Shown here: piece after piece, positions 36,047 through 44,838 of the stretch
Position numbering within the stretch: position 1 is the stretch's first letter
How the letters are laid out: each line of letters opens with the position of its first letter
Assembly (NCBI GenBank): GCA_036493735.1
Contig: DASXPH010000072.1
Coordinates: forward strand, 15,898-79,897
Source: AG2 sp036493735
GTDB taxonomy: Bacteria > Gemmatimonadota > Gemmatimonadetes > Gemmatimonadales > Gemmatimonadaceae
Length of the DNA stretch: 64,000 nucleotides
Direction: 5' to 3'
Translations under genes and position numbers: made by a program
Notes under the pieces: generated by a model
Databases searched by the model: none
What the model saw: the letters and a program-made list of their open reading frames with translations, nothing else
What the model was told of the DNA's origin: nothing

Positions 36047-36131
36047 GGTGGACGGTGACCGGTGGATTAGGAATTGGCGGCGTTGCGCGCCGCCTTTCCA
36101 TCTTACCGACCACCCATCACCGATCACCCGA
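36047..36131. terminator. Inverted-repeat block with terminator-like hairpin between convergent genes
   Basis: Between the hybrid kinase and the M56 gene, short CGGTGACCGGTGG repeats on the left are matched imperfectly by CCGACCACCCATCACC-type repeats on the right. In the middle is a perfect hairpin: 36076-36082 with 36088-36094, loop TTGCG, followed on the plus strand by TTTCC. It probably ends one or both convergent transcripts. Confidence 0.6.
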
Positions 36132-39014
36132 TCACTTATTGGCTTCCATCATCGCCTCCATCACGCGACGGTATTCGCCGTCCGACGACAGCGTGCGTGT
36201 CGTGCGCATGAAAGAGTCCTTGAGCTGCGGTGTGGTGACGCAGCGGCGATGCAAGATCGCGATGAGCAGCTCGCTCTTCTCGCCGTCGGAGCTGATCTGC
36301 CGAGCGCGGTCGAGAACCGACGACAGCACTGTTGGCCGCTGCGCGTAGGGCAGCGTCGACATGAGGACCTCCCGCTTCTCGCCGTCCGACGAAATCGATT
36401 CCGTCAGATTGAAGAAGGAGCTGCGCAACGCCTCGTCGTCGTCGGCGAGATAGCGCGCGACGGTGGACTTGAGGAATTCCGACTTCTCGCCGTCGCTGCC
36501 GATCGAGCTTGCGCGCCGAATGGCGACTAGCAGCATGTCGCGATCGCCCTGCATCGCGTACTGCTGCAGCAGCGCGCGCTTCTCGCCATCGGAGCTCATG
36601 TGCTCGACGGCGGCGCCGATCGCCTCTGCCATCGGCGGTCCGACGTGCCCCTGCTTACCCATTGCGGCGAGTACCGCCCGCAACTCCCCGTCGCTCGATG
36701 ACAGATCGTTGCCCGCCTGGCGAGCGATATGCGCCTCGTCGTCGTCCGACAGATTGCCGCTCTTCAGAAGCGCCTCGTACGCGGCGCGCTTCGCGCTCGT
36801 GCTCTGCGTGCGTGAGATGTCCGAAAGCACGGCGGCGACACCACCGTCGCGGCGCAACCGAGAGACGCGCTGCCGAGCATTGAGGCCGCTCTCGCGCAGC
36901 ACCTCAGGCAGCAGATTCGACAGCCATGGTCGGCCGTCCTCCTCGAAGTTAGCCCGCTCGCCGTCGACGCTGTACGCAAAGCGGGGTTCGTCACCGTCAT
37001 CGGATGTCACAGTGAGCTCGCGATCCGAGTCACTCCGTCGTTCGCGCACGTACAACCGCCCGTCGCGACTCACGCGCGTGACTTCGCGCTCGTCGGGCGA
37101 GAACTCCACCTTCCCCCAGACCGCCACTTGCAGGCAGCGCCCCGAGCTGGAGCTGATGTACTGGAAGCTGCTGTCGTCCTCGTCGCTCGACGAGTGAATC
37201 GAGGTAGACGAGCCGCTCCGGCGCAGCGAGACCGAGCTGCAGGATTGCTCGTTCCACGACGCGTGCGACGTCACGGTGCTCGCTCTTACCACCGGCCCAA
37301 TCGAGGACGCGATTGTCGCAGCATTCGCCTGGACCGCGGCAAGCGCGGCGCGACTCACCTCGAGCTTGGCCGCCGCGGCGTATTCTCCGGTGAGTGCATC
37401 CATCGACGGGATTGCCGGAATTGCGGGAATGCTCGGAATCGGAGGAATCGCCGGAATCGCTGGCACGGGCGGAATCGGTAGCATCTCCGAAGTAGAGCCC
37501 ATGGCGATGTCCGGACTCCAGTCTCCGGGCAACTGCGGTCTCGCGCTGAACGGCCGGAAAGCAGCCAACGGGATGAGCAGGAGCAGCGAACAGAATGCGA
37601 GTCCCAGCGTGGACGCTCGCGAGAGCGAACGGCGATCCTGCTCGGGATCGAGAATCGCGTCCATGCGCGTCTCGAGCTCGCCCGGTCGTGCCATCGCGAG
37701 TGCCGCAAACGCCGGCTGGGCCGCGCGACCGCGAACACCTAACGAGCGTACCATCTCCAGGAGATCGGAAGCATACGTCGAGGCTGGCGTCCCCTCCCGG
37801 AGCACGTAGTCATCGCACGCGTGTTCGCGCTCGACACGCATTCGGTGCGCCGCGATCCACACCAGCGGATCGAACCAGAACAGAGCGATGGCGAACTGCG
37901 CCACCAACTGCGTGAAGGCATCGACGCGCTTCACATGCGCCATCTCGTGCACGAGCACGTACCGGCGACGCTCGTCCGTCCAGTCATCTGCCTCGTCGGG
38001 CAGCAGAACCACCGGATAGACGACACCCCACGTCACGGGAACGTCGAAGCGCGCACTGCGGAGCAACGTCATTGGACGCGCGACGCCAAGCCGGGTCGCG
38101 ATCCGCTGCGTGAGCGAGAGCCAACGGCCGTCGTCCACACGCTCGCTGCGCCGGGCGAGCCGGGAGACGGCAATCGTGCCGGCGAGAAAGCGGCCGAGGA
38201 TCGCGAGAGCGCCGAGCAGCCACACGATGGCCGCGGCACGCAGCCACCAGGAGATGCCGTGGCCGCGCATGAATCGAGGCACCACCGAAGCAGCTGGCAT
38301 CGCCATCACGGGATGCCCGACGATCATCTTGCCGCGGCCGCTGCCGAAACCCATGCCCATGCCGTGATGGACAATCGCGGCGCGCGCCGCGGCGCGAGCT
38401 TCGGCGCGGGCCATGCGAGCTTCGGCGCGCGCGATCCGGGCCTCGGCACGAGCCATGTGCGCTTCCGCGCGCGCAGCTGCACGCGCGGAAAGCATGTCGG
38501 ATGAGATCGCGCCGGCGAGAGCAGGCCTGGACGCCGTTATCGCTTCAACCGGCCCTGCGGGCTCGGCGGGCTCCGCGGGCTCGGCTGGCTCCGCAGGTTC
38601 GGCCGGTTCCGCAGCTTCGGCCGGCTCTGCGTCTTCGGCCGCTTCCGCAGGTTCCGGCGTTTCGACCTGCACCACGACATCAGGAGAGGTCGAGACGTTG
38701 ACAAGAACTGGCGCGTCATCCGACGCAAGCGCAATCAGCGATGGAGTCCGCGCAAATTGCTCCGCCAACCTATCGGCCAGCGGGACACGCCAGGCGGGAA
38801 CAAAGAGCGCGAAGCCGGGCAGCGCGAGCTGCGCGACAACTGCTCCCGCCCAGATGGCGTGACGCGTTGCCGCCGAGCGGCGCCGACAGAACACGACGGC
38901 CACCGCGGCGATGCCGAAGATGACGACGCCTTTGATGGCCGCGTCGGCAAGCAGGGGGAGAACGCTAGCCGCCGCGGCGGCCGGTGATGTGAGAAGATGC
39001 ACAACACTCGTCAT
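36132..39014 (-). CDS. M56 (BlaR1-like) membrane metallopeptidase with C-terminal SDGE repeats
   Basis: About 960 residues. N-terminal TM helices (about 25-75) are followed by a long low-complexity insert: PAEPAEPAE repeats (about 118-160) and ARAEARMARAEARAAARA-type repeats (about 175-215). Two more TMs follow, then the zinc motif VLVHEMAHVKRVDAF (about 353), and another TM (about 460). The periplasmic C-terminal part ends in six repeats of 32-36 residues, each headed by (S/G)SDGE(K/L/Y). It pairs with BlaI in one operon, as in BlaR/MecR systems. The classic penicillin-sensor domain is absent, so the ligand is unknown. ATG 39014 has GGAGGGG upstream; TTG 39020 is an alternative. Confidence 0.88.
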   Translation of the reverse strand: MTSVVHLLTSPAAAAASVLPLLADAAIKGVVIFGIAAVAVVFCRRRSAATRHAIWAGAVVAQLALPGFALFVPAWRVPLADRLAEQFARTPSLIALASDDAPVLVNVSTSPDVVVQVETPEPAEAAEDAEPAEAAEPAEPAEPAEPAEPAEPAGPVEAITASRPALAGAISSDMLSARAAARAEAHMARAEARIARAEARMARAEARAAARAAIVHHGMGMGFGSGRGKMIVGHPVMAMPAASVVPRFMRGHGISWWLRAAAIVWLLGALAILGRFLAGTIAVSRLARRSERVDDGRWLSLTQRIATRLGVARPMTLLRSARFDVPVTWGVVYPVVLLPDEADDWTDERRRYVLVHEMAHVKRVDAFTQLVAQFAIALFWFDPLVWIAAHRMRVEREHACDDYVLREGTPASTYASDLLEMVRSLGVRGRAAQPAFAALAMARPGELETRMDAILDPEQDRRSLSRASTLGLAFCSLLLLIPLAAFRPFSARPQLPGDWSPDIAMGSTSEMLPIPPVPAIPAIPPIPSIPAIPAIPSMDALTGEYAAAAKLEVSRAALAAVQANAATIASSIGPVVRASTVTSHASWNEQSCSSVSLRRSGSSTSIHSSSDEDDSSFQYISSSSGRCLQVAVWGKVEFSPDEREVTRVSRDGRLYVRERRSDSDRELTVTSDDGDEPRFAYSVDGERANFEEDGRPWLSNLLPEVLRESGLNARQRVSRLRRDGGVAAVLSDISRTQSTSAKRAAYEALLKSGNLSDDDEAHIARQAGNDLSSSDGELRAVLAAMGKQGHVGPPMAEAIGAAVEHMSSDGEKRALLQQYAMQGDRDMLLVAIRRASSIGSDGEKSEFLKSTVARYLADDDEALRSSFFNLTESISSDGEKREVLMSTLPYAQRPTVLSSVLDRARQISSDGEKSELLIAILHRRCVTTPQLKDSFMRTTRTLSSDGEYRRVMEAMMEANK

Positions 39015-39016
39015 GG

Positions 39017-39406
39017 TCAACGCCCCTCCCTCTTGGCTAGCTCGATGCGCTCCACCATCCGGTCCAGCTCGGCCTCGCTCAGCTTCGTGCCTTTCAGGTC
39101 GAGTAACGCGGCCATGGCTTGCTCCGCGGAATTATCGAAGAAGGTGCGCAGCAGGTGCGTCAGCGCGGTGCGGCGAGCATTCTCGCGACGCGTTGTCGGG
39201 AGGTACACGTAGGCGCGGCCTTCCTCCTCGTGCCTGACGTGTCCCTTGTCCTCGAGGGTGCGCAGCATGGCGCGCACGGCGGAATAGCTCGGCGGGTCGG
39301 GCATCTCCGCGAGCACGTCGGCCGCGGTCGCGCGACCAACACGAAAGAGATGATCCATGATCTGCCGTTCGCGGCGGCTGAGGTGGACCGCATCGTCGTG
39401 TGCCAT
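39017..39406 (-). CDS. blaI: BlaI/MecI-family transcriptional repressor
   Basis: About 129 residues from ATG 39406. The winged helix starts HLSRRERQIMDHLFRVGRAT, with DPPSYSAVRAMLRTLEDKGH as recognition helix and turn and EEEGRAYVYLP as wing. The C-terminal dimerisation helix follows. In BlaI/MecI this family is cleaved or released after M56 peptidase activation; that enzyme is encoded next and overlaps it. The promoter upstream carries a BlaI-like palindrome. The symbol is by family; no beta-lactamase gene is in the window. Confidence 0.92.
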   Translation of the reverse strand: MAHDDAVHLSRRERQIMDHLFRVGRATAADVLAEMPDPPSYSAVRAMLRTLEDKGHVRHEEEGRAYVYLPTTRRENARRTALTHLLRTFFDNSAEQAMAALLDLKGTKLSEAELDRMVERIELAKREGR

Positions 39407-39450
39407 GCCTGCTCCATACGGCAAAGGGCGAACTGCGTTTCGCAGCGACT

Positions 39451-39484
39451 GCTACGAAAGTAGCATATGCTAGAAAAATAGCAA
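39451..39484 (-). promoter_or_regulatory. BlaI operator overlapping promoter
   Basis: Three interlocked dyads lie here: GCTAC-GAAA-GTAGC (39451-39464), the perfect 12-bp palindrome TAGCATATGCTA (39461-39472) and GCTA-GAAAAA-TAGC (39469-39482). The central one resembles the mec operator core ACATATGT. On the minus strand, TTGCTA (-35, 39479-39484) and TACTTT (-10, 39457-39462) are 16 bp apart, so the palindrome fills the spacer. A repressor bound there would block the blaI-M56 operon. Confidence 0.65.
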
Positions 39485-39526
39485 TGGGAGCGCTGTCGCC
39501 CTCGTCGTGCTGCGGATCGAGCTCGT

Positions 39527-40783
39527 TCAGGCTAGTCCGCTGGCGGTGCCGGCTTGTCCGCCACGACGTGTTTCCTCGCGGTCGTCGACGGCCGTTCCGT
39601 CCCGACTGACACGTTCGCGAAGCCATGCCCGGGTCAGCCAGGCGGCCGCCGCGACACATAGCACCAGACAACTGAGCCAGAGCGCCGAGGGGCTGAGGCT
39701 GTACAACAAAGTGCCACCGATTGGCGCGAGCATGAGGCCGAAGCTGTAGGTGAAGGCGTACGCCGCCTGGTAGCGGCCGCGCAGCTCGGGCGGGGAGATG
39801 TCCGCGATGTAGGCCGACCCGACGGGCGAGTAGACCATCTCGCCGAAGGTCCAGACGACGACAGTCGCCGCCAACGCGGGAACGCTCCCCGCGATACCAA
39901 TGGCCCCGAAGCCGATCCCGTTGAGCAGCAGACCGATGGCGAGCGCGATCAACGACGGGAGGCGCCGCGTCACTGTCGTGACCCACAACTCGATCACAAT
40001 GATGAGCAGCCCGTTCAGCGACATTAGCGAACCGTAAACCATCGGCGTGAATCCCGATCGCTCCAGATGCAGCGGGAAGGTGGCATACGCCTGATGAATG
40101 ACGAGCGCCAGTCCCAGCGTCGCGACGATCACCCTTTTGAGTCGCGCATCGGCAACCATGCGCGATAGGGCACTCCGCGACGCCTCCGGTCGCGCGATGC
40201 GCCCTCGATCTGGTGGCAGCGCGAAGTATGCGACGCAGCCATAGATCACAGAGGTCAGTGCGTCACCGATGAAGAGCCAGAGAAAGGATCGTCGGGCGAG
40301 AAAGCCGGCGACGGCAGGACCCGCTGCCACGCCGGCGTTCACCGCGAGGCGGTACATGGCGAAGCCGGTGATGCGGCGCCCCGTCGGTGTGAGATCGGCA
40401 ATCAGCGCCGACGACGCGGGACGATAGAGCTCGGCCGTAAAGCCGGCGAGGGCGGTAAGCAAGACGATCGAGCGGATGCCACTTGCCTGCGAGAGCGCCA
40501 GCATCGTCGTCGCCGACGAGAACATCGATAGCGCGATGCTATTCCGGCGCCCGATGCTGTCGGCCAAGTGTCCGCCGGCAAGCGCCGCTGCCATGCTACC
40601 GACGCCGTATGCGCTGAGCGCCAGTCCCGCCGCGGCGGCCGAGTAGCCTCGACTCGTCAGGTAGAAGACGAGGAAGGCGAGAACGAAGCTGCCGAACCGA
40701 TTGATGAACGTGCCGCCGAACAACACCCACGCGGTGCGAGGGAGCGCACGGAGATCGTCCCAGAGCGGTGAAGCAGCCGCCAT
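39527..40783 (-). CDS. MFS transporter
   Basis: This is a 418-residue protein with about 12 hydrophobic segments. The family A-loop motif reads GGHLADSIGRRNSIAL (about 70). A matching half begins near residue 210, with a later loop PPELRGRYQAA (about 340). It resembles drug/proton antiporters of the MdtH/YcaD kind. Substrate is unknown. It lies upstream, in transcription direction, of the blaI promoter region on the same strand. Confidence 0.88.
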   Translation of the reverse strand: MAAASPLWDDLRALPRTAWVLFGGTFINRFGSFVLAFLVFYLTSRGYSAAAAGLALSAYGVGSMAAALAGGHLADSIGRRNSIALSMFSSATTMLALSQASGIRSIVLLTALAGFTAELYRPASSALIADLTPTGRRITGFAMYRLAVNAGVAAGPAVAGFLARRSFLWLFIGDALTSVIYGCVAYFALPPDRGRIARPEASRSALSRMVADARLKRVIVATLGLALVIHQAYATFPLHLERSGFTPMVYGSLMSLNGLLIIVIELWVTTVTRRLPSLIALAIGLLLNGIGFGAIGIAGSVPALAATVVVWTFGEMVYSPVGSAYIADISPPELRGRYQAAYAFTYSFGLMLAPIGGTLLYSLSPSALWLSCLVLCVAAAAWLTRAWLRERVSRDGTAVDDREETRRGGQAGTASGLA

Positions 40784-40825
40784 GCGATCCTTACGCGCTG
40801 GTCTGCGTGACCGCTGGCCGAACGC

Positions 40826-41152
40826 TCAGACCGTGCCGCTTCCGATCCGCTTGCGAATTTCCCGCGCGCCTGACGAGACGCCAGCGCCAACACCCAGCCC
40901 GAAGAGAATTGCGGTCCCCTTGCCGATGAGGGGAAGCAGCCAAACGACTGGTGTGGCGATGAGGATCGCCGCCACGCCGGCAATCAACGGCGCGGCGAAA
41001 TGTTGAACGGCGTCCACGAAGCGAAGCTTGCTCTGAACGAACGACTTCGCCTGCCAGTAGCCGATTGCGGCCACGACAAGCGCGATTGCCATACTGATGA
41101 TCGTGAACACGATTCCACTCCTGGTCAACGGATCCTGCTGCCCGTACGCCAT
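40826..41152 (-). CDS. Small membrane protein, unknown function
   Basis: This is a 108-residue protein with three hydrophobic stretches (about 13-33, 52-72 and 76-90), the last Gly-rich (GLGVGAGVSSGA). A basic C-terminus REIRKRIGSG follows. It lies 42 bp before the MFS gene and diverges from the small plus-strand gene at 41.2 kb. Family not recognised. Confidence 0.6.
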   Translation of the reverse strand: MAYGQQDPLTRSGIVFTIISMAIALVVAAIGYWQAKSFVQSKLRFVDAVQHFAAPLIAGVAAILIATPVVWLLPLIGKGTAILFGLGVGAGVSSGAREIRKRIGSGTV

Positions 41153-41243
41153 CCCTCGCGCGCGGTTTCACGACGGCGGTGATCCGCGACGCTCTGGAGC
41201 GCGACTGGTTTCGCGTCTCCACCATGCGTAAGCTTAGCCGCCT

Positions 41244-41621
41244 ATGCCACGTCCACCGAAGCGACCCCAGTCGCCCCTGTCAGTTACGGCTCCTCAACCT
41301 TCCCGCGAGATGATCAACTTGCGCATCCTCCGGCACGACCGCGAGCAGATCCTCGCGGACTGCGAGAGCACGGTGGTGCCGGCCAGCGGCGAAGTTCTCC
41401 AATTGGACGTCGTCGACTCGGATGGCGAGAAGCGGCGCCCAAGCACGCTCTGGCGCGTTGTGAGCGTCACCCTGCACGTCCCATCCCTACAGAGCGCGGT
41501 GCGCGAGGACGGAAGCAAACATCGAGTGCAGCAGGTAGACGTGGAAGTGTTGCCAGACGTTGCGCTCGTCCCCGAGTTCGCGCACCAGGCAGAGAAGGTC
41601 TTGTCCGAGTCTCGAATGTAG
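41244..41621 (+). CDS. Hypothetical protein upstream of the kinase gene
   Basis: This is a 125-residue soluble protein. It has a Pro-rich N-terminus, then INLRILRHDREQILADCEST and strand-like VSVTLHVPS and QQVDVEVLPDV. There is no recognised domain. It ends 6 bp before the kinase start, on the same strand, so the two are probably one transcript. ATG start; no clear Shine-Dalgarno. Confidence 0.6.
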   Translation: MPRPPKRPQSPLSVTAPQPSREMINLRILRHDREQILADCESTVVPASGEVLQLDVVDSDGEKRRPSTLWRVVSVTLHVPSLQSAVREDGSKHRVQQVDVEVLPDVALVPEFAHQAEKVLSESRM

Positions 41622-41627
41622 TCCTCG

Positions 41628-43388
41628 ATGACCGACCGCTCTCCCGGTGATCTCTACCAGGTGACCCACGAGCTGCCCGCGCATCTGAGTGCGTGGGAAT
41701 TACCGCCTGGCTGGCGATGGGGCTCTGAAGGATTGATGACCCCGGCCCGCCACTACCAGGAAATCATTGACGCGCTCGGGCGTTCCCTATCGCTCGTCAG
41801 CGCTCCCGACGCGACGCATTCCGGATGGCTCGAGGCCGAAGCACGCCATCTCGCCCATCGAAATCATCCCGCGATCCCGACGACCTACCATTATTGGGCG
41901 TCGTTCAAGGAAAGCAGGCGCGGTCCAGGCTACCTGCGCCGCTGGCTCGCTGGCGAAACGCTGGGCGGCCGACTCAAGCGCGGCGGCGCCGACGATACGC
42001 CAACGACCCTCCGCGTCATGCGCGAGATCGGATCGGCGCTCAGCTACCTTCATGACTCCGGTACGGTACACGGCGCCGTTTCACCGGAAGTCGTCTGGAT
42101 GGCGCCAATGGCGAGGCTCTGGCTCATGGGTTGGGAATGGGCCATCCCCGTTGCCGACATACCGAGTGCAACGCAGCCGGATTTTGGTCTCCTGCCCGTA
42201 CCTAACGAGTGGAGCGACGGAACGTGGCGTCCGACGGCGGCAACGGACCAGTGGCAGCTCGCCGCCACGTGCTTCGCGAGCCTAACGGGCGAGCTGCCGA
42301 CCTCGGCGGGCGTGCCTCCAATTCACCTGCTGCGTCCCGATACCCCGCAGGCGGTCGCGGCCGTCATCGATCGGTCGCTGAGCGCGGATCCAGGCGATCG
42401 GTTTCCCTCTGTGGCATCGATGCTCCGCGCGATGGATCGCGTCGTTGGGAGCCGCACGATGATCATGCTCGCCGGAGACGAGCCCGGCGTTACGGACCAC
42501 GAATCGGAGGAGGTGCGTCTTCGCTGGGCGCTGGCCGACGACTACGAGGTCCTCGCGGCGATCGGCTCGGGTTCGTTCGGCTCGGTCTGGCGCGTCCGCG
42601 ATCTGAGTCTCGGCCGCGAGGTCGCGCTCAAGCTGCTGCACCCGCACATCGCGCGCGACGAGCGTGCCGTTTCGCGCTTTCGTCGTGAGGCGAAGCTGGC
42701 GGCGCAGCTCGCTCATCCGGCCATCGTTCCGATCTACGATTGGGACAGTCGTGGCGACGTGTCGTGGTACACGATGGAGCTCGCCGAGGGGGGTTCAGTC
42801 GCCGAGCTAGTCGCGCGCGCGGGAGCGCGTCCGCTGCCGGAGATCGCGCCTCAGGTCGATTTCATGTTGAGCGGCCTGGCTGCCGCGCATGCGATCGGGA
42901 TCGTGCACCGCGATCTCAAACCTGAGAATATTCTCATCGATCGTTACCGGCGCTGGCGTATCGCCGACTTCGGCATCGCACAAGCTGGAGGCGAGGAGCG
43001 GGCCGGTACGAGCGGCACGCCCGCGTTCGCCGCGCCAGAGCAATTGCTCGGCGAACAGCAGGACGCCGCCGTTGACTGCTTCTCGCTCGCGGCGATCGTC
43101 GCGTTTGCGCTGAGCGGCGAGGCGCCATTCGGAGAGCGCGACGGGCATGCGATTCTCGCACGAGAGTTGCGCGGCGACGTAAACCTGGGAACGTATCCAG
43201 CCGAAATCGCGGACTGGCTGCGCCGCGGGTTGTCAGCGGACCCGGAAGCACGCTTCGCGGACGCGATCGCAATGCAGGCGGCGTGGCGCGATGCGATCCA
43301 GAGCCTGTTCGAGCGCGAGCATCGCGGGCCATGGTGGCGGCGCTGGCGTACGAGCGACGGCGCGGTCGCGTGGACCGAAGAAACCTGA
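41628..43388 (+). CDS. Tandem pseudokinase-Ser/Thr protein kinase
   Basis: This 586-residue protein has two kinase-like domains and no transmembrane segment. Residues about 295-560 are a normal Hanks-type kinase: Gly loop IGSGSFGSVW, Lys in EVALKLLHP, catalytic loop IVHRDLKPENILID, DFG in IADFGIAQ, and the TSGTPAFAAPEQL activation segment. Residues about 1-285 have the same layout but are degenerate: HGAVSPEVVWM stands where HRDLKPEN belongs and LMGWEWA where DFG belongs, so catalytic and metal Asp are lost. The first domain is inferred to regulate or scaffold the second. Confidence 0.9.
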   Translation: MTDRSPGDLYQVTHELPAHLSAWELPPGWRWGSEGLMTPARHYQEIIDALGRSLSLVSAPDATHSGWLEAEARHLAHRNHPAIPTTYHYWASFKESRRGPGYLRRWLAGETLGGRLKRGGADDTPTTLRVMREIGSALSYLHDSGTVHGAVSPEVVWMAPMARLWLMGWEWAIPVADIPSATQPDFGLLPVPNEWSDGTWRPTAATDQWQLAATCFASLTGELPTSAGVPPIHLLRPDTPQAVAAVIDRSLSADPGDRFPSVASMLRAMDRVVGSRTMIMLAGDEPGVTDHESEEVRLRWALADDYEVLAAIGSGSFGSVWRVRDLSLGREVALKLLHPHIARDERAVSRFRREAKLAAQLAHPAIVPIYDWDSRGDVSWYTMELAEGGSVAELVARAGARPLPEIAPQVDFMLSGLAAAHAIGIVHRDLKPENILIDRYRRWRIADFGIAQAGGEERAGTSGTPAFAAPEQLLGEQQDAAVDCFSLAAIVAFALSGEAPFGERDGHAILARELRGDVNLGTYPAEIADWLRRGLSADPEARFADAIAMQAAWRDAIQSLFEREHRGPWWRRWRTSDGAVAWTEET

Positions 43389-43443
43389 GCAGCTGGTTGG
43401 TCTCTCGCGCCGCCATCAATGAATCTTCGATAGAGCGGGCCAG

Positions 43444-44838
43444 ATGCCAATCCAGACTGTCAATCCAGCAACCGGCGCAGTGGTGCGCGAGTTCGCTCCA
43501 CTCACCGCGCATGATATCGGAACCAAGCTCGCGCGCGCCGACGAGGCGCGCGTGGGATGGGGGCGCTGCCCCGTAGTGGAGCGTGCGCAGATCGTCCGCC
43601 GCGCCGGTGAGATTCTCGAGAAGCGGAAGCAGGAATACGGGCGGCTCATGACGCTGGAGATGGGCAAGACGTACAAGTCAGCGGTCGAAGAAGCCGCCAA
43701 GTGCGCGACCGGCTGCCGCTACTATGCGGAGCACGCCGAAGCCTTTCTCGCCGACGAGCTCGTGGATGTGAAGGGGGAGACGGGCTACGTCGCCTTTCGG
43801 CCGCTCGGCGTCGTGCTCGCGATCATGCCGTGGAATTTTCCCTTCTGGCAGGTGATCCGCTTCGCCGCTCCGGCGCTGTGCGCGGGGAACGTCGGCATCC
43901 TCAAGCACGCGTCCAACGTACCGCAGTGCGCGCTCGCGCTCGATGATCTGTTCCGGGAAGCAGGAGCGCCTAACGGTGTCTTTCAGACGCTGCTCATCGG
44001 GTCGGATGCGATTCCGACTATCATCGACGACGACCGCGTCGCGGCGGCGACGCTCACGGGCAGCGAGCCGGCGGGCAGCGACGTCGCGTCGCGCGCCGGG
44101 CGGAAGATCAAGAAGACGGTGCTCGAGCTTGGCGGCAGCGATCCATTCGTCGTCATGCCGAGCGCCGATCTCGAGCACGCGGCGAAGATTGCCGTCAAGG
44201 CGCGCATGATCAACAATGGCCAGTCATGCATCGCCGCCAAACGCTTCATCGTGCACGACGACGTTTTCGAGGAGTTCTGCGACCTCTTCGTCAGGCACGC
44301 CCGCGAGCTCGTCGTCGGCGATCCGATGGACGAGCGGACCGACATCGGGCCGCTGGCTACGAGCAAGATCCGCGATGATCTCGACAAGCAGGTACAGGAG
44401 ATGGTGCGCGCTGGCGCGCGCCTTCTCCTCGGTGGCCGGCCGCGCGCGGGCGCCGGCTTCTACTACGAGCCGACGGTGCTCACCGATGTGCCGCCGGATT
44501 CGCCCGGCTACAAGGACGAGACGTTTGGCCCGGTAGCCGTCCTGCTGCGCGCCCGAGACATCGGCGACGTGATCGATATCGCAAACTCCACGCGCTTCGG
44601 ACTTGGCGCGAGCGCGTGGACGAACGAGGGCGCCGAAGCGCGTCGCTTCGCGGACGAGCTGGAAGCAGGCAGCGTATTCATCAACGGGATGGTCGCTTCG
44701 GACCCGCGCTTCCCCTTCGGCGGCGTGAAGGCGAGCGGCTACGGCCGCGAACTGAGCGCGTTCGGGCTGCGCGAGTTCGTGAACATCAAGACCGTCCGCA
44801 TGATGAGTGACGGACGGTCGGGAGGCCTCACCGAGTAG
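43444..44838 (+). CDS. NAD(P)-dependent succinate-semialdehyde dehydrogenase-type ALDH
   Basis: This is a 464-residue protein starting IQTVNPATGAVVREF, the GabD/YneI-like pattern. Motifs: VLAIMPWNFPFWQVIRFAAP (about 118), LTGSEPAGSDVA (about 202), catalytic Glu in VLELGGSDPFVVM (about 225), Cys in NNGQSCIAAKRFIV (about 260) and ETFGPVAVLL (about 360). It probably oxidises succinate semialdehyde to succinate, though close relatives take other semialdehydes. Its 3' end overlaps the convergent kinase gene by 11 bp. Confidence 0.88.
   Translation: MPIQTVNPATGAVVREFAPLTAHDIGTKLARADEARVGWGRCPVVERAQIVRRAGEILEKRKQEYGRLMTLEMGKTYKSAVEEAAKCATGCRYYAEHAEAFLADELVDVKGETGYVAFRPLGVVLAIMPWNFPFWQVIRFAAPALCAGNVGILKHASNVPQCALALDDLFREAGAPNGVFQTLLIGSDAIPTIIDDDRVAAATLTGSEPAGSDVASRAGRKIKKTVLELGGSDPFVVMPSADLEHAAKIAVKARMINNGQSCIAAKRFIVHDDVFEEFCDLFVRHARELVVGDPMDERTDIGPLATSKIRDDLDKQVQEMVRAGARLLLGGRPRAGAGFYYEPTVLTDVPPDSPGYKDETFGPVAVLLRARDIGDVIDIANSTRFGLGASAWTNEGAEARRFADELEAGSVFINGMVASDPRFPFGGVKASGYGRELSAFGLREFVNIKTVRMMSDGRSGGLTE

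Noticed and set aside
38530..38665. GC-rich PAE-type repeat as a separate mobile or structural repeat
   Set aside because: It stays in frame within the M56 gene and encodes a Pro-Ala-Glu spacer.
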